Source: Bdellovibrionales bacterium (GTDB lineage Bacteria > Bdellovibrionota > UBA1018 > CAIMNF01). Taken from it: a DNA stretch of 64,000 nucleotides. The DNA lies in assembly GCA_947462765.1 (NCBI GenBank), contig CANHQK010000003.1:1-64000 (forward strand), in the 5' to 3' direction. The notes beneath the pieces are model-generated. The model ran no database searches, was not told the DNA's origin, and saw only the letters and a list, made by a program, of their open reading frames with translations. Below are positions 33,459 through 42,084 of this stretch, one piece after another; position 1 is the stretch's first letter; the number at the start of each line of letters is the position of its first letter. The position numbers and the translations under genes were made by a program.

Positions 33459-34085
33459 ATGTCACCCGATTCTCCTCCCTTCGATGCAGCATTCAGAGAT
33501 TCATTCTACCGCTTGCTGCAAGCGCGAAGGTCGATCCGCAAGTTCAGGCCCGAACTTCCGCCACGTGAAACCCTCGACCGGATCCTGAATGCCGCTCTGG
33601 AGGCTCCCTCCGGAAAAAACCGCCAGAACTGGCGCTTTTTCGTTCTAACAGGAGCAAAGCGTGATGCCTACCTGAGCCTGTCCCAAAAATCCTGGCTCGG
33701 CATCAAGGAGATCCTCGAAAAACGTCTCAAGCCCTCACTGTACCAATTCACAGAACGGTTCTTTTACACACTGGGAGACGCCCCGGTAGTGATCCTGTGT
33801 TATTCCGCTAATGATCGGGATGAGAAGCACCTGACCAGCGTGGGATCCGTTTACATGGCCATCGAAAATCTGAATCTCGCCGCGGTGGCGGAAGGGCTCG
33901 GTTGTTGCACCATGGGAGCACCGCTTGAAATCAAAGCCGAGGTGGACTCATTCCTCGGCATTGAAGCACACCGGGAATCCGGTGTGGAAGAACTGGAACT
34001 GCTCTGCGCGGTCGTACTCGGATATCCGGACCACTCACCACCGAGAGCTCCACGCCAGCTTGAAAATCGAGTCCGCTGGCTCTAA
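33459..34085 (+). CDS. nitroreductase-family flavoprotein
   Basis: A 208-residue FMN-dependent nitroreductase. The FMN-binding opening RRSIRKFRPELPP and the APSGKNRQNWRF loop are clear, with GLGCCTMGAPL later in the chain. The substrate (quinone, nitro compound or other) cannot be told. The ATG at 33459 has no Shine-Dalgarno and lies 10 bases after the tRNA CCA, so it is likely read from the tRNA promoter; after tRNA processing the mRNA would be nearly leaderless. Confidence 0.85.
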   Translation: MSPDSPPFDAAFRDSFYRLLQARRSIRKFRPELPPRETLDRILNAALEAPSGKNRQNWRFFVLTGAKRDAYLSLSQKSWLGIKEILEKRLKPSLYQFTERFFYTLGDAPVVILCYSANDRDEKHLTSVGSVYMAIENLNLAAVAEGLGCCTMGAPLEIKAEVDSFLGIEAHRESGVEELELLCAVVLGYPDHSPPRAPRQLENRVRWL

Positions 34086-34101
34086 TCCCTGAAAAAAGAG
34101 C

Positions 34102-34383
34102 TCAGTGCTGAGCTTCTTCTTTTTTCTCTTCTTTGTTCTCGCCCTTGGGCTCGCTCTTATGTTCGCAGTTCTTGCAGCCCTTCTTCTTCTTTTTCTTCTT
34201 CATCTTGCAGTTTTTGCCACTGCAATCCTTATCGCAACCACCTTCGCAGTCATCCTTTTTCTGCTCGGCAGCCGGAGCCTCTTGCTTAGCCGGAGCAGCG
34301 GCATCATCCGCGCGAACGACTGGCGAGAGAAACAGTGAGAAAGCAACAACAGGAACCAAAGCGAATTTCTGAATAGAAGTCAT
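34102..34383 (-). CDS. exported Lys/Cys-rich small protein
   Basis: A 93-residue protein with a signal peptide (FALVPVVAFSLFLSPVVRADD). The mature part has six cysteines in the pattern C-x3-C-x3-C-x4-C-x10-C-x2-C, with seven consecutive lysines in the middle, and an acidic/basic tail (EPKGENKEEKKEE). This looks like a periplasmic metal-binding or disulfide-rich peptide. AAGGAG lies 7 bases before the ATG. Family unknown. Confidence 0.65.
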   Translation of the reverse strand: MTSIQKFALVPVVAFSLFLSPVVRADDAAAPAKQEAPAAEQKKDDCEGGCDKDCSGKNCKMKKKKKKKGCKNCEHKSEPKGENKEEKKEEAQH

Positions 34384-34503
34384 GAATTTCTCCTTATCTC
34401 CTCATTCTAATCACTCCTGGAGAAGTCGGGTCACAATTTTTTCCCTGAAAACCCATGCAGATTATTTAAACTCCCCGAATAGAAGAAAGCGGGAATTTAA
34501 AAA

Positions 34504-35718
34504 GTGATTAAATTTCTTATGGTTAGCACATTCATGGGAGCTATGGCCTTCGGATCGACCCCCGATCCAGAGGCCTTCTGCCGTGATTATCTGGCCCTGC
34601 GTCAGAAACAGTCCCATTCCCGTCCCACTCCCGATCAAACCTTGAAGCTCCTGTTCCATCCAAGGAGCCTGATTCGTGCCCGCCAATGGGACCGCCCGGT
34701 CCCCCTGCTGTCACCCCGTGATGCCGACAAGACTGCACGTAAAGTAGCCTATGTCATGCTCAAGGCTCCGGAGTGGGATGATTCCGTAGTCCGTGCGGTT
34801 CGCGAGACCCAACAACGGATCCGCCGTCTTCCAATCGTTCAGGACTTGGCCCGCATCGAGACTCTGAATGCTTGCAGGAGCGTCATCAAACAAGATTCCT
34901 TCGGCTACGCCAGGATGAGCGATTACCTCGATCAGTTCAAAAATGCCGAGCCCCACCTCGAGGCAAAAAGGCAATGGGAACTCCGTGCGCTGGTTGAAAA
35001 AAAACTCGCTGCATTTGCGCGAAAAGGCTGGGAAATTCGCTTCCCTCGAACTTACTTCGAATTCATGAGCGAGCTGGAGCGCGAGCGCGACATCCGCGAG
35101 GCCATGCTGATCAGCCATGCCGATGCCGATGGAAAGCTATACGATGCGTCCGGTAACGCAGTTCCCAAAGGATTTCTCCTGAATCTACCCGTGAATCTTG
35201 GGAAACTCATCCTGTTCAGTTGTCATTCTGAGGCCGTCCTCAATCACTACGAAGCGATTCAGGCCTCCTCTACCCTGGACATCCACTATCCCGAGCTCAG
35301 GGATCGCCTTCAGAACCTATACCAGACTTCGATTCCAGTCGTGGCTCTCCGGGGAATGCTCGTCTCAGCTGAAGCTGGAATCACGACTCGCTCCGAACCT
35401 GATCGGGCCTGCAAGCTCGACGTGGTCCTGCCCGAAGTATCCGGAAGGTACGAGATCTTGCTTCAGAACCGCCTGATCGGGATTCTTGACCGTGCCCGAG
35501 AAAAGTCCATCCCGTTCGACTGCTCCCTGCTCGGGTCCGGGAAACTCATTTTCAAGCTCCATCATGCTGAAGGCGAATCAAGGCCCCCTCCCCGGGTGTC
35601 CGAGATGCGCCTCACGACTCCCGGGTCAGGAATGGTCCCGCTCCGGGTGAAGGAGTTCGTTTCGTCAGACGGCACCCGCCACATCCAAACCATCGGTACC
35701 ACAGGAGGTCACCCATGA
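34504..35718 (+). CDS. exported protein of unknown function
   Basis: A 404-residue protein with a short N-terminal signal (IKFLMVSTFMGAMAFGS, GTG start at 34504; an ATG at 34519 is an alternative). The middle is helical and charged (100-220), the last 150 residues more strand-like. Four cysteines are spread through the mature chain (AFCRDY, NACRSV, FSCHSE, RACKLD, FDCSLL adds a fifth). First gene of a run with two paralogous exported proteins; its stop overlaps the next start as ATGA. No family recognised. Confidence 0.7.
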   Translation: MIKFLMVSTFMGAMAFGSTPDPEAFCRDYLALRQKQSHSRPTPDQTLKLLFHPRSLIRARQWDRPVPLLSPRDADKTARKVAYVMLKAPEWDDSVVRAVRETQQRIRRLPIVQDLARIETLNACRSVIKQDSFGYARMSDYLDQFKNAEPHLEAKRQWELRALVEKKLAAFARKGWEIRFPRTYFEFMSELERERDIREAMLISHADADGKLYDASGNAVPKGFLLNLPVNLGKLILFSCHSEAVLNHYEAIQASSTLDIHYPELRDRLQNLYQTSIPVVALRGMLVSAEAGITTRSEPDRACKLDVVLPEVSGRYEILLQNRLIGILDRAREKSIPFDCSLLGSGKLIFKLHHAEGESRPPPRVSEMRLTTPGSGMVPLRVKEFVSSDGTRHIQTIGTTGGHP

Positions 35719-36233
35719 AATCCATGAACCCATCCATTAAACGCCGGATCAGCGCACTGATCCTGTCCACCACTCTCACTTTCGGAGCCATCAGTGGCCC
35801 TAGCCCTCGAGCAGAAGCTGGAGTGATTGTCGCCGCTGCTTCCTCGCTTTATGTGACCATCCCGGCACTGGCCATCGCAGGAATGCTCGGAGGCTTCGGC
35901 ACTGCGGTCGGATCGATCTACTACGCGATTGATCATCGTGACAAAGCCTGGTGGGCGTACGCATTTTTCATGCTCGATGCGGAACTGCAAAGCGGAAACC
36001 TCCAACAGAACATCGAGCAGCGCTACCCTGGTATCGATTCCACGGTTGCAGCCGAAATCGCAAAAATGGTGACTGAGAAGGCGAAAGAGACCGCATTCAA
36101 CGAAAAAGGCCTGAAGGAGATCATGCTCTCCGAGGCGGAACTCGCGCCGGTGATCGAACTGCTTGCTGAGACCGATCCCGCCCTTGGACAAAAGCTGAGT
36201 AACGAACTCACTCGCGCCACACTGGTGAAGTGA
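35715..36233 (+). CDS. exported protein, member of a tandem paralogue pair
   Basis: A 172-residue protein with a signal peptide (ISALILSTTLTFGAISG...AEAG). A hydrophobic, glycine-rich segment follows (about 36-70, VIVAAASSLYVTIPALAIAG), then a helical C-terminal domain shared with the next gene (AYAFFMLDAELQSGNLQQNI, RYPGIDSTVA, GLKEIMLSEAEL). The two proteins align over their last 95 residues at roughly 45-50% identity by eye. Likely membrane-associated or periplasmic. Confidence 0.72.
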   Translation: MKSMNPSIKRRISALILSTTLTFGAISGPSPRAEAGVIVAAASSLYVTIPALAIAGMLGGFGTAVGSIYYAIDHRDKAWWAYAFFMLDAELQSGNLQQNIEQRYPGIDSTVAAEIAKMVTEKAKETAFNEKGLKEIMLSEAELAPVIELLAETDPALGQKLSNELTRATLVK

Positions 36234-36258
36234 ACCTGATCAATCATTGGAGAAAAAT

Positions 36259-36735
36259 ATGAAACTCATGAAAAACCTGAAAGCCAAAGCCGCCCTCCTC
36301 GCCTGCCTGACCGCTGCCACCGTGGCTCCGACCACGAACGCGAATGCGGGGATCATCATCGGAGTCGCCATTCCGGGAATCGGATCCGCGCTGGTGGGTC
36401 TCACCATCACCTCTGCAGGATTCTTTTGGGGAATCCAGAGCGAAGACCTGAATTATTGGGCCGCCGCGATGTTCGTGCTCGACCAGGATGCCCATCCTGA
36501 AGGGCTCCGGTCGGCCCTCGAAAAGCGCTATCCCGGAATCGACTCGGCGGTGGCCCTTGAACTCGGTCAGCTCATCTCGAACAAAGCCGCCCAACTCGAG
36601 CGGAACGGACAGGGACTCAAGGAAGTCGTCCTGACCGAGGCTGAATTGGGGCCAGTCCTCCAGATCCTCGAGGAAACCGGCTCCGATCTTGGGGCCCGCT
36701 TGATCCAGGACTTGACCCGTAGCTCGTTGAAATGA
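36259..36735 (+). CDS. exported protein, second member of the tandem paralogue pair
   Basis: A 158-residue paralogue of the preceding gene: signal peptide (AALLACLTAATVAPTTNANAG), glycine-rich hydrophobic segment (GIIIGVAIPGIGSALVGLTI), then the shared domain (AAMFVLDQDAHPEGLRSALE, RYPGIDSAVA, GLKEVVLTEAEL, LGARLIQDLTR). The ATG at 36259 has GGAG 6 bases upstream. The shared RYPGIDS and LxEAEL blocks define the family; I cannot name it. Confidence 0.75.
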   Translation: MKLMKNLKAKAALLACLTAATVAPTTNANAGIIIGVAIPGIGSALVGLTITSAGFFWGIQSEDLNYWAAAMFVLDQDAHPEGLRSALEKRYPGIDSAVALELGQLISNKAAQLERNGQGLKEVVLTEAELGPVLQILEETGSDLGARLIQDLTRSSLK

Positions 36736-36819
36736 TGAGAGCCTGGCCCGGCCGGACCCTGAACAGATTCGGCCGGGCCCCCCTTAAGTCCTGAGCAAAT
36801 CCTGCCGATCAGTCGTACA

Positions 36820-37290
36820 ATGCTTAAGCTCCTGACTGGCCTCACCCTCTGGTTACTCCTGTTCGCGCTCTACCCGCTATCGACCCGTGCGCAAGTCCAC
36901 GGAAGCGGAGGAGGCCCGGACCGCCCAATGAACCAGGAAGCGATGTGTACCGAGCTTCGGGACCGGAGCCGTGACCTCGAAAAGGAATACCTTGAATCAA
37001 GGAGTATTTCCTATGAGGGAGACCAAAGCTTCTTCGACGAAATGAAACGCCTTGCAGCCAAGTCGATATACAAAGCAGTGAGTAAAACCAGCTGGATGAG
37101 CAGCTCCTGCGGAGGCGTCTCGCTTCCGGCACACACCCCGGAACAACTCGAACTGCTCCGCCGAGTCGATCGGCTCTGGGACCAAGGGACAAAAGCTCCG
37201 AATCATTGCCTGAAACGCTTTTCTTCCCGCTCCCGGAATCAATCCGCCCTCAAGTGCGTGATCCAGTCCCTGTCCCATGACGGCAAATGA
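36820..37290 (+). CDS. small exported protein of unknown function
   Basis: A 156-residue protein with a clear signal peptide (LLTGLTLWLLLFALYPLSTRAQ). The mature part is polar and helical with four cysteines (AMCTELRD, SSCGGVS, HCLKRF, LKCVIQS), compatible with two disulfides. It follows the paralogue pair by 84 bases and overlaps the next gene by 14 bases. Family unknown. Confidence 0.68.
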   Translation: MLKLLTGLTLWLLLFALYPLSTRAQVHGSGGGPDRPMNQEAMCTELRDRSRDLEKEYLESRSISYEGDQSFFDEMKRLAAKSIYKAVSKTSWMSSSCGGVSLPAHTPEQLELLRRVDRLWDQGTKAPNHCLKRFSSRSRNQSALKCVIQSLSHDGK

Positions 37291-38476
37291 GGACCGACAT
37301 CGCTACTTTTTAGAGACCTTCCGCCTCCTGAGGTCTGATAAACGGAAGTTCATCTACCGGCTCAATCACCATGAGTTCTCGGTAATGGAAGGACGATTGC
37401 TCAGAGGCTACCTGGAGTTCCATCGGAACTCGAAGGCCGGAGCACTCAAAGAACTCAGAGTCAGCCCCTTCAGCGAACCATTCTACGAAGGTGTCCGGCT
37501 CTATCTGGTGGGTCTGGTATACAACCAACACAGTCACTTCAGATACGCCGTCGAAAATCTCGAGCGTTCCGTTCAGACTTTCCACTCGGTCCCGCACCTC
37601 GGATTCATACTGAACCCGCTTTACCTGCTCATCCTGGCTCTGGGAAATCGAAGGGAACTCGAACGGATGACCCGTCTTCTGGCGGAGCTGGAATCGATCC
37701 CGGTGAACACAGGTTTCGAAAAGCTTCAGGTCTTTCACTGCAAGATCCTCCATGCACTCTTCACAGGTGAGACCGTGCGTTGTCTTGAATGGCTCGATCA
37801 GGCATTCCGCTTTAAGAAAGAAGACCTTCAAACCTTTGAACCACACCTGCTCATCATCCGGGTTGCAGCCTTGATCAAGGAGCTGCGTTACGAGGAGGCC
37901 CTCTCCATCCTGGAGCGGTACAAAAAAACAGCTTCGAATGCAATTGTCCGGGCGAACTATGCTTACATCAAGGCACTGCTCACCCATCTGCACCGCGGGG
38001 CACCCTTGTACATCTATGCTTCGAAATTCAAGGACTTCCCGGAGCTCCACTGGCAACTTGAAACAGTGAAACTGCTTTCGATCGGAGATCTCAATGGCGC
38101 TCGAAAACACTGGAACCAACTTCGAAAACACAACCCGGGTCTTTACGGACCCGACTTCGAATACCGGGGTGAACCGTCTTTGTTTTCACAGTGTCTGGAC
38201 CGGTATCGCGCTCATACGAGGGCTGAAGAAGTTGCTGAAACAGAGCTTGATGCCATCACGTCGAAAAGGGATCGATTGCACTATTTACTCACGAGGAGCT
38301 CGGCCCCGATTCAGGCCGACCGGTTGGTGAAATTGATCTGGGGTGAGGAAGCAGATGAAAAAACCCTTGCCAGGCTAAGGAAGCTGATCTCCAACTACTG
38401 TAAGGAACAAAATGTACAGGTCATTTCCAGCCATTACAGTTACCGTCTGGTGCGACAGACGGGCGAAACCAAGTAG
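37277..38476 (+). CDS. cytoplasmic helical-repeat protein with a winged-helix-like C-terminus
   Basis: A 399-residue protein without signal peptide. Residues about 40-320 are tandem helical hairpins typical of TPR-like repeats (VRLYLVGLVYNQHSHFRYAV, AALIKELRYEEALSILERY). The last 65 residues (ADRLVKLIWGEEADE, ARLRKLISNYCKE, VISSHYSYRLV) fit an OmpR/PhoB-type winged helix, including the L-x-x-x-I-W-G and final Y-R-L. This is the domain order of a TPR-linked transcription regulator, reversed relative to SARP/BTAD proteins. It may regulate the exported-protein genes it follows. Confidence 0.7.
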   Translation: MTANEDRHRYFLETFRLLRSDKRKFIYRLNHHEFSVMEGRLLRGYLEFHRNSKAGALKELRVSPFSEPFYEGVRLYLVGLVYNQHSHFRYAVENLERSVQTFHSVPHLGFILNPLYLLILALGNRRELERMTRLLAELESIPVNTGFEKLQVFHCKILHALFTGETVRCLEWLDQAFRFKKEDLQTFEPHLLIIRVAALIKELRYEEALSILERYKKTASNAIVRANYAYIKALLTHLHRGAPLYIYASKFKDFPELHWQLETVKLLSIGDLNGARKHWNQLRKHNPGLYGPDFEYRGEPSLFSQCLDRYRAHTRAEEVAETELDAITSKRDRLHYLLTRSSAPIQADRLVKLIWGEEADEKTLARLRKLISNYCKEQNVQVISSHYSYRLVRQTGETK

Positions 38477-39285
38477 TTGGAGTACTCGAGCCGGTTCAGC
38501 GATGCACAGATGCCCGGATCGACCGGACAGGCCCAACCCCTCCGCTTTAACTCCTGTTCCACCTTTGTCTGGATGCCGATCTTCATCTCAGAGCAATTCA
38601 ATGCCTCATCCCAAGCCGGATTCACATAGTCAGACCAGGTGAACACCTCTTCGAGAACCCACCCTCTTTCTTCTTCGCAACGGAAATAGGCTCGGGGTCC
38701 CTCCACCAGTCTCGACCAGAAACGGTAGCCCTGGTAATTCGCCGCGATATCCGCCCAGGATTTCACCCCCGAGGTTCCGAGGCCCCAAAGTCCGTCCTCG
38801 CCGTGTTCGCTTTCCAGCACCCTCTCGAGCGGAACTCCTCCGCGAACCCGGTCGTAGAAATCGAGTCCCTGCATGAAGAAATGCCCGATTTTATCTGTTC
38901 CAACCATCTGTCCAGCCAGCTTGAAGCTCCGCCCGATCCCGAACATCTTCATGATCGGAGAATCAAAAAACGAGAGATCACGGTAAACACTGGTCCTCAC
39001 CCCGATAGGAGTCTTCTCAACGGAATCCGTGAACTCGATCCAAAGTTCGAGGATCCCGGTGGGATCCGGTCGAATCCAACGGAGGATTTCCTGACGAAGT
39101 ACGGCCACGCTGCAAAGACCGGGGGCCTCCAAACGGGAATCCCGTGCCGCTCGATCGAGGATGCCATTCACCTTTGAATCCAAAACTGGAAGCGCATCCC
39201 GGATCAGGGAGTCCCGGGCCGAAAAATTATCGACCTCGTAGGCCTGAACTGCCTGTAAGAACACAAAAAAGAACCAAAGGACCAT
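38440..39285 (-). CDS. exported protein of unknown function
   Basis: A 281-residue protein with a short signal (MVLWFFFVFLQAVQAYE). The block GTDKIGHFFMQGLDFYDR resembles the DK-x-x-HF motif of DUF2279-type proteins, and a helical body with four cysteines follows (YFRCEEE, LNCSEM, WACPVDPGIC). Its 3' end overlaps the convergent helical-repeat gene by 37 bases. No function can be assigned. Confidence 0.65.
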   Translation of the reverse strand: MVLWFFFVFLQAVQAYEVDNFSARDSLIRDALPVLDSKVNGILDRAARDSRLEAPGLCSVAVLRQEILRWIRPDPTGILELWIEFTDSVEKTPIGVRTSVYRDLSFFDSPIMKMFGIGRSFKLAGQMVGTDKIGHFFMQGLDFYDRVRGGVPLERVLESEHGEDGLWGLGTSGVKSWADIAANYQGYRFWSRLVEGPRAYFRCEEERGWVLEEVFTWSDYVNPAWDEALNCSEMKIGIQTKVEQELKRRGWACPVDPGICASLNRLEYSNYLVSPVCRTRR

Positions 39286-39337
39286 CCTGCTTTCCTAGCA
39301 TCGGGCAGGGGCCTTTACAATTCCACTCTCCTCAGCT

Positions 39338-41488
39338 ATGATGCGCCGCATGAAAAACCATTCTCCATTATCGATTGCGATCCTGACCCTCCTTTTCGCC
39401 CAGCAGGTCTTCGCTCAGAGCGTGACTTATTCGGGGTATTACAACGGCCCTCGGGTGGACGTGAACTTCATCCAGACGCCACCTGCGCAGTATCAGGAGT
39501 GCCGCGAAAAATACATTAATTCCACAGCTCGCATCTACAGTGCCTGCAGTTTCGGGGTCGATGAAGCGCGCCGGATGGCTGAGCGCTTCGGGGGTGGAAA
39601 GGGACGGATCGAAGGTTATTTACGTGGATTCTCGTGGGGACTGTACTCTTCAGTCCAATCGAACCGCTCCAATGCCGACGCGATGTCCCTCGGGGCAGCC
39701 CTCAATGCCGACCTTCTCGGACGTATCGATCGGGCAAGCCAGGAAGGCTCCTCACGTGGAAAGAACGCCGGCGAAACCCGTGGAGCCTCCGAGGCCAGAA
39801 AACGGTTTACATCAGCGCTCGACAGCGGCATGAGTCCGATCGAAGAAATCGGTGCGATTCCCCCCTCGGCCTTCTCGTCCCGCTACTCCGACCCTTACTC
39901 GAGCTTGATCGGCAAGCCCCAGAGCCTCGAAGACATGCTCAAACAACCGGTCGAAGATCTGAGTCAGATTCGAGTGTACGACAGCTACGACAGTGTGTTT
40001 CTGGGAGACGTTCCCCGCTTCAACCTGTTTGACTATTATTTCAGCGACGGAACCTACCGGTTTGAGATGGCCCGTTGGGTGGAGCCTCAAGCAGCCATTC
40101 AACAGTGGTTGAACCGCCCGATTGACACCAAGCCACAATATGAGGCCCTCGGGACGGATACGGTACAGGTCACCGTGCAAAACCCGAAACCGGGCGAGCC
40201 TGCAACTCGGACCGAAACCATCCAGCTGAAGGAGATCTTCCGCAAGTCGTTTGTCAATGCATACGGCTGGTACGTGAATTACTATTTTTCACAGAATTTC
40301 TACACGCAGCTCGATCTCGGACAGCGGGTCGGCGAATCGATCGGAAAGCAAGTCGGTCTCCGTTATGCGCGGGAATCAGGACAGGTCAAATCCTTCAATG
40401 AGAAATTCCAGCGGGATGAACGGGCGGCTTATGAGGCGGTCTTCACAAACGCTTACCGAAATGGATTCCTGAACACCTTCCGTGACTACGCGTCAAACCC
40501 CAAGCCGGAAGTGGACGGTTTCGACATCATCGGTGAACTCGATGATGGCATCCTCCAGCCCGGTGAACGCATCGCTGTAGCCTTCCGGATCAAGAACTAC
40601 GGAAAGATCGCGACCAGCGGCAGTGCCTACCTCGAAGGCGTGCAAAATCCATTGTCCAGCAAGGAGATCCAGATTCCAGCACTGAGTTCGACTCTGGTTC
40701 GCACGGACTACATCGGAACGATTTCAACGTCGGTGCAGAACTCGGCCAATCTGAACATCGGACTGACCGTTTCTGGTAAAGGCTTCGGCGCCTTTACCGT
40801 CCTCCAGAACGCGCGGGTCATGAGACAAGTCACTCCGCTCGCGATCGAGATCAAGACCCTGGCGCCGACAGGCCAGGCTATCGTGAGTTACAGCGTCAAA
40901 AACCACTCCAGGCTGAACTCCTCCGCAAGTGTCCGCGTGGTGCTCCGGGATTCGCTCGGAAGGACACTCGAAGAGAACTTGGGACTCATCGGTGGAAATC
41001 AGACTGCAACCGCCCAATTCCAACTCGACGGGTACTCGCCCCTCGACTTGATTCGTGGTTCGGGGATCATCGTAAGGGGACAGATGTTCCTCGGCGACCT
41101 CGTAGTGGGTGAACTCGGAGGAACCGTGATTTCTCAGGATCCGGTGGCGGATCTTGCACGGGCATTTGCCATCCAGAGCCAGGACGCAACCCGTTCGGAC
41201 CTGGTTCGTGCGCTCCAGACCGAGCTCGTCGATCGTATTACAGGTGAAACCGCCAATATCGAGCGGAAGGGATACGAGCGCCAAGGAGATTCCACCTACC
41301 TCCAGCAAACCCTGAATGCATACCGGAGCAGAACCCAGAACGCTCTGGCTCGTGAGTCTTATGCCTCGCTCGCCCGCGCCTTGTGGCCAGCACGTAAGGC
41401 GTTCACGAACTTTATCGGCATCAAGTCTTGCAACCGCAAGTTCTTTGAGTCGGCGGTGAAGGAGTTGAACGGCGGGAAGAAGCCTTGA
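39338..41488 (+). CDS. large exported protein with CARDB-like beta domains
   Basis: A 716-residue protein with a signal peptide (LSIAILTLLFAQQVFAQS). The N-terminal third is helical and glycine/serine-rich with long Arg/Glu stretches (RAERF, GSSRGKNAGETRGASEARK). Residues about 400-610 look like two adhesion-type beta domains: DDGILQPGERIAVAFRIKNY and AIVSYSVKNHSRLNSSASVRV match the strand pattern of CARDB/NEW1-type domains. The C-terminal 100 residues are helical. Probably a secreted or surface-attached structural protein. Confidence 0.7.
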   Translation: MMRRMKNHSPLSIAILTLLFAQQVFAQSVTYSGYYNGPRVDVNFIQTPPAQYQECREKYINSTARIYSACSFGVDEARRMAERFGGGKGRIEGYLRGFSWGLYSSVQSNRSNADAMSLGAALNADLLGRIDRASQEGSSRGKNAGETRGASEARKRFTSALDSGMSPIEEIGAIPPSAFSSRYSDPYSSLIGKPQSLEDMLKQPVEDLSQIRVYDSYDSVFLGDVPRFNLFDYYFSDGTYRFEMARWVEPQAAIQQWLNRPIDTKPQYEALGTDTVQVTVQNPKPGEPATRTETIQLKEIFRKSFVNAYGWYVNYYFSQNFYTQLDLGQRVGESIGKQVGLRYARESGQVKSFNEKFQRDERAAYEAVFTNAYRNGFLNTFRDYASNPKPEVDGFDIIGELDDGILQPGERIAVAFRIKNYGKIATSGSAYLEGVQNPLSSKEIQIPALSSTLVRTDYIGTISTSVQNSANLNIGLTVSGKGFGAFTVLQNARVMRQVTPLAIEIKTLAPTGQAIVSYSVKNHSRLNSSASVRVVLRDSLGRTLEENLGLIGGNQTATAQFQLDGYSPLDLIRGSGIIVRGQMFLGDLVVGELGGTVISQDPVADLARAFAIQSQDATRSDLVRALQTELVDRITGETANIERKGYERQGDSTYLQQTLNAYRSRTQNALARESYASLARALWPARKAFTNFIGIKSCNRKFFESAVKELNGGKKP

Positions 41489-42084
41489 GTCTTTTCCTGT
41501 CCACGTTTTCCGTGATCTTCCTGGCAGAACTGCCAGACAAAACCGCACTGGCCACCCTGCTCTTGGCGAGCAAGGGTGGCCGGTTGCCGGTATTCAGTGG
41601 TGTGGCTCTGGCGTTCCTGATCCAATGTGTGATCGCAGTCGGGGTGGGAAACTGGATCGGCAAGCTTTCTCCGGTCTGGGTGAAAGGAGGAACGGGTATC
41701 CTGTTCCTGATCTTCGCGCTGATGTCCTACCGGAAATTGACGGAGGAAGAGGAGAACGGAACCGAGCGGGACAGTGAAGAGCCGCAAGCGGGCTTCCTCA
41801 TGCATGCCTCCAAAGCCTTCATGGTCATCTTTCTGGCCGAATGGGGAGACCTGACGCAACTCACCACCGCTTCACTCTCAGCCCGCTATCCCTCGGAACC
41901 CGCGGTGATCTTCACAGCCTCTCTCCTGGCTCTCTGGAGCGTGACTGCCATCGCAGTGATTCTCGGACAAAAGCTCACCCGCTGGGTCTCACCCAAACGA
42001 TTGCTCGCGGGATCCGCGGCACTATTCGGATTCATGGGTGCCTGGTTCCTGTTTGAAACTGTACTTCAGATACGAAACCTGTAA
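41485..42084 (+). CDS. GDT1/TMEM165-family (UPF0016) membrane transporter
   Basis: A 199-residue inner-membrane protein with two homologous halves of three segments each, carrying the family signatures AELPDKTALA and AEWGDLTQLT (E-x-[GP]-D-[KR/L]-T). Family members move Mn2+ or Ca2+ and protect against Mn toxicity. It starts at a TTG that overlaps the preceding stop (TTGA), so it is coupled to the large exported protein. It converges on the phoB-like gene with a 19-base overlap. Confidence 0.9.
   Translation: MSLFLSTFSVIFLAELPDKTALATLLLASKGGRLPVFSGVALAFLIQCVIAVGVGNWIGKLSPVWVKGGTGILFLIFALMSYRKLTEEEENGTERDSEEPQAGFLMHASKAFMVIFLAEWGDLTQLTTASLSARYPSEPAVIFTASLLALWSVTAIAVILGQKLTRWVSPKRLLAGSAALFGFMGAWFLFETVLQIRNL

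Noticed and set aside
34160-34300. Plus-strand open frames rich in Phe/Leu
   Set aside because: They are the complement of the Lys-rich run of the minus-strand exported protein; no ribosome-binding site.
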